Shown piece by piece: positions 38,832 through 48,547 of a stretch of 64,000 nucleotides of DNA (position 1 is the first letter of the stretch; each line of letters opens with the position of its first letter). The DNA is from DASSBG01 sp963800395 (GTDB lineage Bacteria > Pseudomonadota > Gammaproteobacteria > Xanthomonadales > Rhodanobacteraceae). The position numbers and the translations under genes were made by a program. The notes beneath the pieces were generated by a model, which did not search any database, was not told the DNA's origin, and saw nothing but the letters and a program-made list of their open reading frames with translations. The stretch is from NCBI GenBank assembly GCA_963800395.1, contig CAWDBD010000009.1:31335-95334 (forward strand). Direction: 5' to 3'.

Positions 38832-39742
38832 AGTCTGGTCCTTTTCTGGCAGTGGTATTGCTGTTGCTGGCTGGCTGTGCCCATGACCGGGCACGCAGGC
38901 CCGTGCATTCGTCGGCGAGCGGATCACCAGTCTCTCGAACCGAGGGCAGGGACAATATCCGGTTGCAGCAATCACAGCGCTATGCCGAAAAGAACGATTC
39001 CAGCCCCGACGGCGATGCGGCGACCCTGGAGCAGGTGGCGCGCCTGCACGAGCCGGTGCCCAGGCACGAACCGCTTTCACGTTACGGCAACGGTCCCGAC
39101 TACAGCGTGCTGGGCCATCATTACCACGTGCTGTCCAGTGCGCGGGGTTACCACAAGCGCGGCATTGCGTCCTGGTACGGGCGCAAGTTCCATGGTCATC
39201 TGACCTCCAGTCTCGAACCCTATGACATGTACAAGTTCAGCGCAGCGCACAAGACCCTGCCGCTGCCCAGCTATGTGCGTGTCACCAACCTGGACAACGG
39301 CAAGAGCGTGATCGTGCGCGTCAATGACCGCGGTCCCTTTCACGCCAACCGCCTGATCGACCTGTCCTGGGCCGCCGCCGTGCGCCTCGGGATATGGAAA
39401 AAAGGCACCGGGCGGGTCGACGTGCGCGCCATTGATCCGGATCATCCCGGGGAACTGCCGGCAGCCGCTGCGGTCACAACCGAAGGGCGCACGACGCGCC
39501 TGTACCTTCAGGTTGGTGCCTATGCGGATGCTGCCAATGCCCGCCGGATGCTGTCGCGTCTGCGTGGCATCGGGGTCGCCGGGGCCCGGATCGAGGTGTC
39601 CCGGGCCGGTGGCAAGGAGCTTTCGCGCGTACAGATTGGCCCGCTGCAGAACGTGGCCGACATGGATCGTGTGAGCCGCATGCTGCAGCGTCATGCCATC
39701 CAGTCGGCCAGGGTCGAAATCCAATCATCATCCGAGGAATGA
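38828..39742 (+). CDS. rlpA: Septal-ring lytic transglycosylase/lipoprotein RlpA
   Basis: The 304-residue lipoprotein has lipobox LAGC (Cys17), a double-psi beta-barrel domain (RGIASWYGRKFHG, VRVNDRGPFHANRLIDLS) and a C-terminal SPOR domain (about residues 225-300) that binds denuded glycan at the septum. In Pseudomonas RlpA cleaves peptide-free glycan strands. Five bases upstream of the dac gene start. Confidence 0.94.
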   Translation: MKSGPFLAVVLLLLAGCAHDRARRPVHSSASGSPVSRTEGRDNIRLQQSQRYAEKNDSSPDGDAATLEQVARLHEPVPRHEPLSRYGNGPDYSVLGHHYHVLSSARGYHKRGIASWYGRKFHGHLTSSLEPYDMYKFSAAHKTLPLPSYVRVTNLDNGKSVIVRVNDRGPFHANRLIDLSWAAAVRLGIWKKGTGRVDVRAIDPDHPGELPAAAAVTTEGRTTRLYLQVGAYADAANARRMLSRLRGIGVAGARIEVSRAGGKELSRVQIGPLQNVADMDRVSRMLQRHAIQSARVEIQSSSEE

Positions 39743-39746
39743 ATGC

Positions 39747-40991
39747 ATGAGGTTTGTCAACGCTATCGTGCCGGGCATTGTCCTGGCTGCCATCAGCTCT
39801 GTTCTTGTTGCTGTGCCCGGCCTGGCCCAGGAAACGCCGCCGTCGCCAACGGCCAGGGTGCCGCAGATTTCGGTACCGACACCCGAGGCGCCCAGCATCG
39901 ATGCCAAGAGCTGGGTGTTGATGGATGACGCCAGCGGAAGAATTCTGGCCAGCAAGAACCCGAACGAGCGCGTGAAGCCGGCATCGATCACCAAGATCAT
40001 GACCGATTACGTGGTTTCGGCAGAGCTGGCCAACGGCAAGGTCAAGCTGGACGATCCGGTATTCATCAGCGAGCACGCCTGGCGTGCGGGCGGTGCGGGC
40101 ACGGACGGTTCCACCAGCTTTCTGAAGGTCAATTCCAAGGTCCCGCTCAAGGACCTCCTGTACGGCATGATCATCCAGTCGGGCAATGATTCGGCCATCG
40201 CGCTGGCCGAGCATATTGCCGGTTCGGAAAAAGCCTTTGCGCAGTTGATGAATGCCTATGCCAGGCGCCTTGGCATGAGCGGCACCCACTACATGAATGC
40301 GTCGGGTTATCCAGCCGAGGATCACTACACCACCGCGCGGGACGTGGCCGTGCTGTCACGCGCACTGATTCATGACTTTCCCGAAGACTACGCCATTTCC
40401 GGGGTCAAGCAGTTCGAGTGGAACGGCATCACCCAGCACAATCGCAACACCCTGTTGTGGCGCGACTCCAGCGTCGACGGCATCAAGACCGGACACACGC
40501 ATGCGGCCGGCTATTGCCTGGCGGCATCGGCCAAGCGCGGCGACCAGCGCATGATTGCCATCGTCATGGGTGCCAGCACCGAGAAGGCGCGCGCCAATGA
40601 TGCCCAGGCACTGCTCAACTACGGCTTCCGCTTTTATGAAACCCACAAGCTGTACAAGGCCGGCGAGACCCTGGCCAGTCCGGAGTTGTGGAAAGGCGAG
40701 GCAGAAAAGCTGCCGCTGGGCGTGAGCGAGGACGTGCTGGTAACCGTGCCGCGCGGGCAATACGACAAGCTCAAGGCACGCATGCAGTTGCCGCCAACCC
40801 TGATCGCACCATTTTCCAAGGGCCAGAAGGTCGGCACGCTGGAAGTGAGCCTGGATGGCAAGAGCCTGCTCAAGCGGCCCCTGGTCAGTCTCCAGGCCGC
40901 ACCCGAGGGCGGGTTTTTCTCGCGCATGGTCGATTCGGCCATGCTGATGTTCAAAAGCGACGACAAGCCCGCGTCCGGAGACGGGAAATGA
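39747..40991 (+). CDS. dacC: D-alanyl-D-alanine carboxypeptidase (PBP5/6 family)
   Basis: The 414-residue low-molecular-weight PBP has a signal peptide, SxxK = SITK (Ser80), SGN and IKTGHTHAAGYCL (KTG), a C-terminal beta domain and a terminal amphipathic helix (FFSRMVDSAMLMF) for membrane attachment. It trims the terminal D-Ala from stem pentapeptides. The symbol dacC is by position; dacA would be equally fair. ATG 39747 gives the signal peptide. Overlaps ybeD. Confidence 0.94.
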   Translation: MRFVNAIVPGIVLAAISSVLVAVPGLAQETPPSPTARVPQISVPTPEAPSIDAKSWVLMDDASGRILASKNPNERVKPASITKIMTDYVVSAELANGKVKLDDPVFISEHAWRAGGAGTDGSTSFLKVNSKVPLKDLLYGMIIQSGNDSAIALAEHIAGSEKAFAQLMNAYARRLGMSGTHYMNASGYPAEDHYTTARDVAVLSRALIHDFPEDYAISGVKQFEWNGITQHNRNTLLWRDSSVDGIKTGHTHAAGYCLAASAKRGDQRMIAIVMGASTEKARANDAQALLNYGFRFYETHKLYKAGETLASPELWKGEAEKLPLGVSEDVLVTVPRGQYDKLKARMQLPPTLIAPFSKGQKVGTLEVSLDGKSLLKRPLVSLQAAPEGGFFSRMVDSAMLMFKSDDKPASGDGK

Positions 40992-41284
40992 GCACCGGCA
41001 ACGGTAGCGGCAACGGCAAGGAGCAGAAGGTCCATGGCTTCCGGTTTCCCGGTGAATTCGAGATTACTGCCGTGGGCAGCGCGGATGGTGACCTCAAGGC
41101 GCGGGTGCCTCAGCTGCTGCAGAAGGCCGGTCTGAAAGTGCTGCATGAGACCGTCACCCACCGGCCATCGCGGCAAGGCAACTACATCGCCGTACGCATA
41201 CAGATCCATTGCCAGAACAGGGAGCAGTACGAGGCAGCGCACGAAGCGCTGCGCGCCGACGAGGCGATTCATTACACCATATAG
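40988..41284 (+). CDS. ybeD: YbeD family (UPF0250/DUF493) protein
   Basis: The 98-residue ACT-like fold protein contains FRFPGEFEITAVGSAD and YIAVRIQIHCQNREQYEAAH. Function is unknown; it is regularly found between dac and lipB, as in E. coli. The ATG overlaps the dac stop, and the longer open frame upstream is antisense-like and ignored. Confidence 0.9.
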   Translation: MSTGNGSGNGKEQKVHGFRFPGEFEITAVGSADGDLKARVPQLLQKAGLKVLHETVTHRPSRQGNYIAVRIQIHCQNREQYEAAHEALRADEAIHYTI

Positions 41285-41337
41285 TTCACGCCCCGCGGGC
41301 TGAATCCCGTGCGCCGTACTGCCCGAACAATGACCAC

Positions 41338-42042
41338 ATGACCACCTATCCAGCCAACATCGCCACGCCGTTCAAGGTGCGCCATCTGGGCCGTCAGGCC
41401 TACGAACCCGTGTGGCGGGCGATGAGTGATTTCACCTCGCAGCGCGGTCCGCACACAGCCGATGAGCTGTGGCTGCTGGAGCACGATCCGGTTTTCACCC
41501 TCGGCCAGGCCGGGCGGCGCGAGCACCTGCTGGCACCGGGCGACATTCCGGTCGTGGCCTGCGATCGGGGTGGTCAGGTCACCTACCACGGGCCAGGGCA
41601 GATCGTGGCCTATCCGCTTTTTGATCTCAGGCGGCTTGGTCTGGGCGTGCGTCGATACGTGCATCTGGTCGAGCAATGCATGATCGATGCACTGGCGGCT
41701 ACCGGCATTGTCGCCGAGCGTCGCGATGGCGCGCCCGGCGTGTATGTCGACGGCGCCAAGATCGGCGCGCTGGGCGTGCGCGTAAGGCGTGGCTGCACTT
41801 TTCACGGGCTGGCGCTCAATGTGAACATGGATCTTGAGCCGTTTCAGCGTATAAATCCCTGCGGATTCACGGATTTGAGCGTGACGCAGGTGGTAGACTC
41901 GAATGCTCGCGTCGATTTGCCGGCAGTTCAGGCCCTGTTGGTCGAGGCTGTCGCAGGCTGTTTCAACATGGAGGCGCTTGCTGCCGCCGCGCCGGACCTG
42001 CACAAGGCTCGGGCCGAAGCGCAGGCAACCCATCCCGCATGA
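41338..42042 (+). CDS. lipB: Octanoyl-[ACP]:protein N-octanoyltransferase LipB
   Basis: The 234-residue enzyme moves octanoate from ACP to lipoyl domains. It shows RGGQVTYHGPGQIVAYPLFDL, the catalytic Cys in NPCGFTDLSVTQV and the partner Lys in GAKIGALGVRV. lipA usually follows lipB in this neighbourhood but prc lies next here, so lipA must be elsewhere. Confidence 0.94.
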   Translation: MTTYPANIATPFKVRHLGRQAYEPVWRAMSDFTSQRGPHTADELWLLEHDPVFTLGQAGRREHLLAPGDIPVVACDRGGQVTYHGPGQIVAYPLFDLRRLGLGVRRYVHLVEQCMIDALAATGIVAERRDGAPGVYVDGAKIGALGVRVRRGCTFHGLALNVNMDLEPFQRINPCGFTDLSVTQVVDSNARVDLPAVQALLVEAVAGCFNMEALAAAAPDLHKARAEAQATHPA

Positions 42043-42076
42043 ATATCTTTTGCATACCAATCCAGAGGTTGATCGC

Positions 42077-44278
42077 ATGAACCGTCTTCTCCTAGTCCCC
42101 GCCCTGGCTCTTGCCCTGGTTGCCGGTCATGCCGTGGCTACGGCCACTGACCCCACGCCGGACATGACCCGCCTTGTACCGACCTCAAGCGATGAGGCAG
42201 CCGGCACGGTGGTGGCAAATCTGATGACCCGTTACCACTACGACGCGGTGCCTCTGGATGACACCATGTCGAACAAGATCATGGTGGCCTATCTGGACAG
42301 TCTGGACAGCCAGAAGATGTTCTTCACCCAGAAGGACGTGGACAGCTTCAAGCAGTGGAACGATTCACTGGATGACGACATCTGGGACGGCGAACTCAAG
42401 GCACCGTATGCCATTTTCAACCGCTACCGGGAGCGCATGGACGGGCGCATCGCCTACGCCCGGGGCCTGCTGAAGAAGGGCTTCGATTTCAGCAAGAAGG
42501 AGCGCTATCAGCTCGATCGAAGCAAGGCCGCATGGCCGGCCAATGACGCTGCTCTCGACGACCTGTGGCGCAAGCGCGTCAAGAACGACTGGCTGCGTCT
42601 GTCTCTGGCGGGCAAGAAGGAAGCGGATATCAGCAAGTTGCTGGACAAGCGCTATGCCGGATACCTCAAGCGCATCCGCCAGGTGGAGAGTGCTGATGTG
42701 TTCCAGAATTTCATGAACGCCTACGCCAGCTCCACTGATCCGCACACCAGCTATCTGGGCCCGCGCGCAGCGGAAAACTTCGCCATTGCCATGAAGTTGT
42801 CCCTGGAAGGTATCGGTGCGGTGCTGGAAATGCGTGACGACTACACCCAGGTGCGCGAAGTGGTGCCCGGTGGTCCGGCGGCGATGTCCGGGAAAATTCA
42901 CCCGGGTGACCGCATCATCGGCGTGGCCCAGGGCAAGAACGGTGCCATGCATGATGTGATCGGCTGGCGTCTGGATGATGTGGTGGACAAGATTCGTGGC
43001 AAGAAGGATACCGTGGTGCGCCTGGAAATCCTGCCTGCCGAGACCGGCCTGGATGGAGCGCATCAGACCGTGCAGATGGTGCGAAAGAAAGTATCCATCG
43101 TCGAGCAGGCGGCGAAGAAATCCATCATCAAGGTGGATGACGGCGGGGTGCAACGCAAGATCGGTGTCATCGACCTGCCATCCTTCTACCGCGACTTCGC
43201 GGCCCAGCAGAACGGTGATGCCAATGCGCGCAGTGCTTCGCGCGATGTGGCCAAGCTGATTGGCGAGCTGAAGAAGGACAATGTCGACGCGATCGTCATG
43301 GATCTGCGCAACAACGGTGGCGGGTCCCTGACCGAGGCTACCGAGATGACCGGGTTGTTCATCAATACCGGCCCGGTGGTGCAGGTTCGCGACTGGCGCG
43401 GCAAGGTCAGCGAAGAAGCGGATGACAATCCGGGCATGGTCTGGAAGGGTCCGTTGGCGGTGCTGGTCAACCGCGGTTCGGCCTCGGCTTCGGAGATTTT
43501 CACCGCTGCCATCCAGGACTACGGCCGCGGCCTGGTCATCGGTTCGGACACCTTCGGCAAGGGCACGGTGCAGAACCTGGTCAACCTGGATCGCGTCGCG
43601 CACGATGACAAGGCCAAGTACGGCGAGCTGAAGATGACCATCGCGCAGTTTTTCCGTATCAACGGTGGTTCGACGCAGTTGCGTGGCGTAACACCGGACA
43701 TCGTGTTCCCCACCGGTATCGACAAGAAGGATTTCGGCGAGTCGAGCTACAAGAATGCGCTGGAATGGAGCTCCATCACGCCAGCCCACTACAAGCCCGA
43801 AGCCGATGCCAAGGCATTGCTGACGAGCTTGCAAAGCGCGCATCAGGCGCGTATCGCCAAGGACCCCGAATGGCAGCTGCAGGTAGCCGAACTGAACCTT
43901 GCAAAACAGATGCGCAAGCGCACCGACGTGTCGCTCAATCTTGACGAGCGCCGCAAGCAGCGTGATGACTATGATGCCCGGCGCAAGGCGCTGATTGCCA
44001 AGTACCGGGGCAGCGACGCGCCGGCAGCAAGCGCATCGACAGGCAAGTCGGCCGATTCGGCGTCAGTGGCCAGCACCAGCATCAAACCGGATGACGGGCT
44101 GCAGCCGGACGAGCGCAGCCTGAAGAGCGAGCTGGCCAAGGAAAAGGAAGCCGAGAACCGCGAGGACGTGCAGCTCACCGAAACGGCCAATATTCTTGCC
44201 GACGAGGTCACTGCCATCCAGAACCGGCCCAAGTTGGCGACGGTGGTACTGCCACAGGCCACCGAGGCGGTGGACTAG
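42077..44278 (+). CDS. prc: Tail-specific periplasmic protease Prc
   Basis: The 733-residue S41 protease has a signal peptide, an N-terminal helical domain, a PDZ domain (about residues 235-335) and the protease core. By alignment of SASASEIFTAAIQDYG with the E. coli enzyme, the catalytic residues are Ser470, Asp481 and Lys495 (TFGKGTVQ). It degrades misfolded periplasmic proteins and processes PBP3 and hydrolase regulators in E. coli. The C-terminal DUF3340-type region is present. It converges on the next gene. Confidence 0.95.
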   Translation: MNRLLLVPALALALVAGHAVATATDPTPDMTRLVPTSSDEAAGTVVANLMTRYHYDAVPLDDTMSNKIMVAYLDSLDSQKMFFTQKDVDSFKQWNDSLDDDIWDGELKAPYAIFNRYRERMDGRIAYARGLLKKGFDFSKKERYQLDRSKAAWPANDAALDDLWRKRVKNDWLRLSLAGKKEADISKLLDKRYAGYLKRIRQVESADVFQNFMNAYASSTDPHTSYLGPRAAENFAIAMKLSLEGIGAVLEMRDDYTQVREVVPGGPAAMSGKIHPGDRIIGVAQGKNGAMHDVIGWRLDDVVDKIRGKKDTVVRLEILPAETGLDGAHQTVQMVRKKVSIVEQAAKKSIIKVDDGGVQRKIGVIDLPSFYRDFAAQQNGDANARSASRDVAKLIGELKKDNVDAIVMDLRNNGGGSLTEATEMTGLFINTGPVVQVRDWRGKVSEEADDNPGMVWKGPLAVLVNRGSASASEIFTAAIQDYGRGLVIGSDTFGKGTVQNLVNLDRVAHDDKAKYGELKMTIAQFFRINGGSTQLRGVTPDIVFPTGIDKKDFGESSYKNALEWSSITPAHYKPEADAKALLTSLQSAHQARIAKDPEWQLQVAELNLAKQMRKRTDVSLNLDERRKQRDDYDARRKALIAKYRGSDAPAASASTGKSADSASVASTSIKPDDGLQPDERSLKSELAKEKEAENREDVQLTETANILADEVTAIQNRPKLATVVLPQATEAVD

Positions 44279-44320
44279 CCCAATGCTGCCGCAGTTCGGC
44301 GCTGGCTGAATCCGGGCTTG

Positions 44321-47300
44321 TCAGCCGCGCAGGGAGTTGCGGCCGGCATCCTTGGCCTGATACAGGGCAATGTCGGCGTCGCGCAGCAGTCGGTGCGCAT
44401 CGGCTTCGGTCTTCAGTTCACGACCGGCCACGCCGACGCTGATGGTCACACTCTGGGTCTGGCTTGAGCCGGGAATGGGTACCCGGCTTGCGGCCACTCG
44501 AGCGCGCATGCGTTCGCCAATGATGCGTGCCTGCGGCAGGCTGCAGCCGGGCAGCAGGCAGGCGAACTCCTCACCGCCGTAACGCGCCACCAGCGCGTTG
44601 TCGGGTGCCTCGCCGGTGATGTCCCGAGCCACACAGCGCAGTGCCTCGTCGCCAGCCGGGTGACCAAAGCGGTCGTTGTACTCCTTGAACAGGTCGACGT
44701 CGATAAAGATCAGCGATGTCACGCGCCCGACCACCGTGAGCGAACCCGACTCCAGCTCTTCCAGCAGGCGGCGACGGTTGGCCAGTCCGGTCAAGGCGTC
44801 CTGGTAGGACAGCGTGCGCAGGCGCTGATTGGCGTCATGGAGTTCGCGGGTGCGCATGGCAATCCTCTCTTCCAGCACGCTCTGCCGGTGCTCCAGTGCA
44901 CGGGTGCGCCAGCGCAGCAGCGCATAGATGCCGAGCGCCATGCCAAGGGCAAACAGCAATTGTGCCCATGCGCGCTCCCACCACCACGGGGCGACATGAA
45001 TCGGCAGGCGCAGGGGCCCGCTGACATTGCCCGCATAGTCGCGGCCTTCGACCTGCAACACATAATTGCCTGCGGGCAGCGCGCTGAAGCTGCGATAGTT
45101 GCGTTTGCTCCAGGTTGTCGGCGTCTCCTCGTAGCCAAGCAACTGGCTCCTGAAGCGTGATCTTTCCTCGTGCTGCCAGGCGAGCAGGGCGAATTCGACA
45201 CGAATGTCATGATGGCCATGTCCCACCTGGACACTGTCGATGCCGGTCGGTCTGTCATCAATACTGGCGCCGGTAATGTAAAGTGGCTTGGCAATGCGGT
45301 CGGGCTTGCTGCCGCGCGGATCGTAAACCGACAAGCCGCCCAGCGTGCCCGTCCAGAAGCGGTCCTTTGCATCGAGAAATTGGGCGTTGGTGTTGCATTC
45401 GTCGTGGACCAGCCCGTCGCGGCGGGTGAAAACACGCGAGCTGTAGCCACCGGCACGCGGGACAAGCTGCTGCACGCCGGCATTGGTGCAAATGTAGATC
45501 CGGCCGCTGGAGTCTCGCAGCGCATCGTAGGCGGTCAGGTCCGGTGGTGCGGGCAGGTCATTGGCAAGCACGACAGGGTGCATCGGGTCGCTGACATCCA
45601 CGCGAATGATGCCGTGATGACTGCTGCCCAGCCACAGGGTCGGCTTGCCCTGGTTGTCGGGCAACAGGTTCATGCCGACAAGGCTGGTCCCGGGCAGGCC
45701 GGCAGCCTCGCCGAGCAGCGTCCAGCGCGCACCGTCATAGCGGGCCAGGCCCTGGTTGCTGCTGGCCCACAACCACCGGCGCCCGTCACCGGTCACCTGT
45801 TCCTGCAGCTTGACGACGGCCCACTGGCCCTGCACGCCATCGGGCCTGTAGGCCTTCCAGCCATCCCTGGTGCGACGGTAGATGCCTTCGGTGCGGGTAG
45901 CAAACCATTGCTCGACCTTTCCGTTGATACGACGACTGAGCATGTCCATGGCCACCTCTCCGGCATCGTGTGCCCAGGGCGTCGCGATCGCCTCGAAGCG
46001 CGGACCGGGGCGGATCCTCAGCAAGCCGCCGAAGCGAAGCCCCAGCCACAGCCCCGGCTTGCCGTCCAGATCGGTTGCGGGCTTGATCATGCGCAGCTCG
46101 GAATCCGGCAGATCGCCACTGCGCTTGCTGTAATGGCGCCAGCGACCCCGGCTGTATACGCCGAGCCCGTCGCCTGCAGAGGCCACCCACAAGCGTTCAT
46201 TGCCGCTCGGGTCATGATCGACCAGCACACCGAATACGCCTGTTTGCCGGGCACCCATCAGCGAAGCCGTGGTCCACTGTGCGCGCCCTGTTTGCAGGCG
46301 CGCCACACCCGATTCGGTGGCCAGCCACAGCATTTCGGTGCCATTGGGGCTGCGCCATTGGCTGATGTTGCGGATGGCATCCGAGGGCAGACCGTTGCGA
46401 CGGCCGAAGACGCTCGTCTTGTCGTGGTCGATGCGTATCAGGCCCGCGCGCGACGCAACCCAGATCACCTGATCGCCATCCGGCTTCGGTGTCGAGGTGA
46501 TGTTGTAGACCTCGTTGCTCGGCAGGTCCCCGGACTCCCTGGTCCACGACCGAAGACCGTTCTTGTCGAGTCGCCAGATCCCGCCCCCGAACATGGAGAT
46601 CCACAAGGCCTCGTGGCCGTTGTGGCGGGTGACGTACAGATGTTCGATCTGGCTGTCGGCAAACCCCGGCGCCTGGAACGCCTGCCATGGGCTGTTGCCT
46701 TCGCGATACCACAGGCCGCGGTTGCCGGTGCCAAGCCACAGCCGGGTCTTGCCGCCAAGTGTGCGGGTTTGTGCCAAAGCCATGAACGGCGAGTGCGGCA
46801 ACTGGCTGTTGCCGCGGTCGGCGTGCCAGCGACCGTTGCGCAGAAAAAACAGCCCCTTGTCCCAGCTTGACGCCCACAGTTTCGGTTGTGCGGTATCGGT
46901 GTCGATCTCGCCCACGCGCCGCACATGCTGGCTGGCCATGCCGGTCTCCGGCCCCTGCAGATGCCAGTGCCTGCCGTCGTGGCGGGCCAGTCCGAAGGTA
47001 CGCGAGGCGGCCCACAGCGTGCCGTCATGGTCGACAAAAAGGTCGTCCACGTAGCCAGCCAGTGCCGGATTGTCGACCGGTACCCAGCGACGACTGTCGT
47101 AGCGGGCCAGGCCGTGTTGCGAGCCCAGCCAGACAAAACCATGCTGATCAACCCGAATGGAGACAATGACCGAGTCGGGCACACCATCGCGGCTGGAGAA
47201 AGTGGTGAATGAAGGCGCACCCAGGGAGCCGAGATCGATGCTTTGACCGGACTTGGCCGCCGCCATCGACGGCATCGGCAGTGAGCAGGCAAGCAGCGCG

Positions 47301-47329
47301 AGGGCGAAAAACCGGATTGTGCTGCACAT
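44321..47329 (-). CDS. Periplasmic beta-propeller (Reg_prop/Y_Y_Y) diguanylate cyclase
   Basis: About 1002 residues from the ATG that gives a signal peptide (MCSTIRFFALALLACSL). Two seven-bladed-type propellers made of Reg_prop repeats (GFVWLGSQHGLARYD, LWASSNQGLARYD) are followed by a Y_Y_Y domain, one membrane helix and a GGDEF domain with active motif YGGEEFACLLPG. No RxxD inhibitory site precedes it. It probably senses a periplasmic carbohydrate or envelope signal and makes cyclic di-GMP. The sensor resembles that of the hybrid kinase at the left edge. Confidence 0.93.
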   Translation of the reverse strand: MCSTIRFFALALLACSLPMPSMAAAKSGQSIDLGSLGAPSFTTFSSRDGVPDSVIVSIRVDQHGFVWLGSQHGLARYDSRRWVPVDNPALAGYVDDLFVDHDGTLWAASRTFGLARHDGRHWHLQGPETGMASQHVRRVGEIDTDTAQPKLWASSWDKGLFFLRNGRWHADRGNSQLPHSPFMALAQTRTLGGKTRLWLGTGNRGLWYREGNSPWQAFQAPGFADSQIEHLYVTRHNGHEALWISMFGGGIWRLDKNGLRSWTRESGDLPSNEVYNITSTPKPDGDQVIWVASRAGLIRIDHDKTSVFGRRNGLPSDAIRNISQWRSPNGTEMLWLATESGVARLQTGRAQWTTASLMGARQTGVFGVLVDHDPSGNERLWVASAGDGLGVYSRGRWRHYSKRSGDLPDSELRMIKPATDLDGKPGLWLGLRFGGLLRIRPGPRFEAIATPWAHDAGEVAMDMLSRRINGKVEQWFATRTEGIYRRTRDGWKAYRPDGVQGQWAVVKLQEQVTGDGRRWLWASSNQGLARYDGARWTLLGEAAGLPGTSLVGMNLLPDNQGKPTLWLGSSHHGIIRVDVSDPMHPVVLANDLPAPPDLTAYDALRDSSGRIYICTNAGVQQLVPRAGGYSSRVFTRRDGLVHDECNTNAQFLDAKDRFWTGTLGGLSVYDPRGSKPDRIAKPLYITGASIDDRPTGIDSVQVGHGHHDIRVEFALLAWQHEERSRFRSQLLGYEETPTTWSKRNYRSFSALPAGNYVLQVEGRDYAGNVSGPLRLPIHVAPWWWERAWAQLLFALGMALGIYALLRWRTRALEHRQSVLEERIAMRTRELHDANQRLRTLSYQDALTGLANRRRLLEELESGSLTVVGRVTSLIFIDVDLFKEYNDRFGHPAGDEALRCVARDITGEAPDNALVARYGGEEFACLLPGCSLPQARIIGERMRARVAASRVPIPGSSQTQSVTISVGVAGRELKTEADAHRLLRDADIALYQAKDAGRNSLRG

Positions 47330-47551
47330 GCTGTTCAAGACTCCGTCCACGCTGGATTTATTCAGGGGCTCTCCCAGCAATCCCTTGCAATTATCGTGCC
47401 TTGTGCAGCGCCGGCCAGGCACGCTGCCCTCGCGAGTCTGGATGTTGGCAGCAACGACGCAGTAGGATGGCGGGTCGGGAGTTGCACTTTCGCGCCTTGC
47501 GGGGCATCAGGAGTGCGCGCCACTGCGGCCAGACGCCAAAGGAACAGCAGT

Positions 47552-48460
47552 ATGCAAATGAAACCAATGGGGCCGGCTGCCGGCTGGGCCTGGCTCAGGC
47601 GCGGGACCCGGATCGTGCTTGGATATCCCAAGGCCATGCTCGGTGCTGCCGGGCTGCTCTTTTTGCTGATGATCCCGGTCTCCATGGTGATGGGAAGCAT
47701 GCAATTGGCCGTCGGCTCGCAGTCCGCGCTCTGGGGGATCACCTATCTTGCCGGCATTCTGGGCACCCTGGTTGTCTATCCGGTGCTCATGGGCGGCTAC
47801 CTGAGGATGATTGATCAACGCGAGCGCGGGGTGGAGGCGGGCGCCTCGATGCTGCTGCAGCCGCTGAACAAGGGCGCTGGGGGTGCACGCCTGGCCAGGT
47901 TCGGGCTGGCGATGTCGCTGGTGTACCTGCTGTTGCTGGCAGTCACGTACTTCAGCTTCGGACGCGGGCTCATCGACTGGTACATGCAGGTCTTGTCCAT
48001 GCAGATGTCAGGGGCCAAGACTCCATCCATGCCGGCGGTGCCGGACAATTTTGCTGGTGCCGTCCTCATCATGTGCGTGCTCGGCTGTTTTGCCGGCGCG
48101 ATCCTGTCGCTCGGCACAGCCCAGGTCGCATTGCGCGGGGCGGAGCCGCTGATGGCACTCGGCGATGCCGTGCGCGGCGTGTTCAGGAATCTGCTTCCGT
48201 TGCTGGTACTGGGGCTATGCCTGCTGCTGGCCGCCCTTGCCTTTTTCGTCGTCATCTTCGTTGTGCTGAGCATGGTGGTCCTGATCGCGAAACTGGTCGG
48301 CGTATTGCTTGCGGTATTGCTGGTGCTGGTGCTCTATCTTTTCCTGATGTTCGTGGGCAACGCCGTGTTCATGGGCGTGGTCTACGCCATGTGGGACGAC
48401 ATCGCCGGCGGCGACCGTCAGCAGGCACACCCGGAATCGACGGCAGCCATCGAGGCCTGA
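47552..48460 (+). CDS. Polytopic membrane protein, BPSS1780-like
   Basis: A 302-residue protein with about six hydrophobic helices and the opening GWAWLRRGTRIVLGYPKA, which recalls the GWxWL...F..P start of BPSS1780-family membrane proteins of unknown function. ATG 47552 follows AAAGGAAC. The 222-bp gap from the divergent cyclase gene presumably carries both promoters. No enzymatic motif is visible. Confidence 0.75.
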   Translation: MQMKPMGPAAGWAWLRRGTRIVLGYPKAMLGAAGLLFLLMIPVSMVMGSMQLAVGSQSALWGITYLAGILGTLVVYPVLMGGYLRMIDQRERGVEAGASMLLQPLNKGAGGARLARFGLAMSLVYLLLLAVTYFSFGRGLIDWYMQVLSMQMSGAKTPSMPAVPDNFAGAVLIMCVLGCFAGAILSLGTAQVALRGAEPLMALGDAVRGVFRNLLPLLVLGLCLLLAALAFFVVIFVVLSMVVLIAKLVGVLLAVLLVLVLYLFLMFVGNAVFMGVVYAMWDDIAGGDRQQAHPESTAAIEA

Positions 48461-48547
48461 CACGCTGGCAGGCGGTCATGACCGCAATGGACCAGGGCAC
48501 GCGGCTCGAGCTTTGGGCAGGGCGTGCCCTGAGGCTCAGTGCCGGGG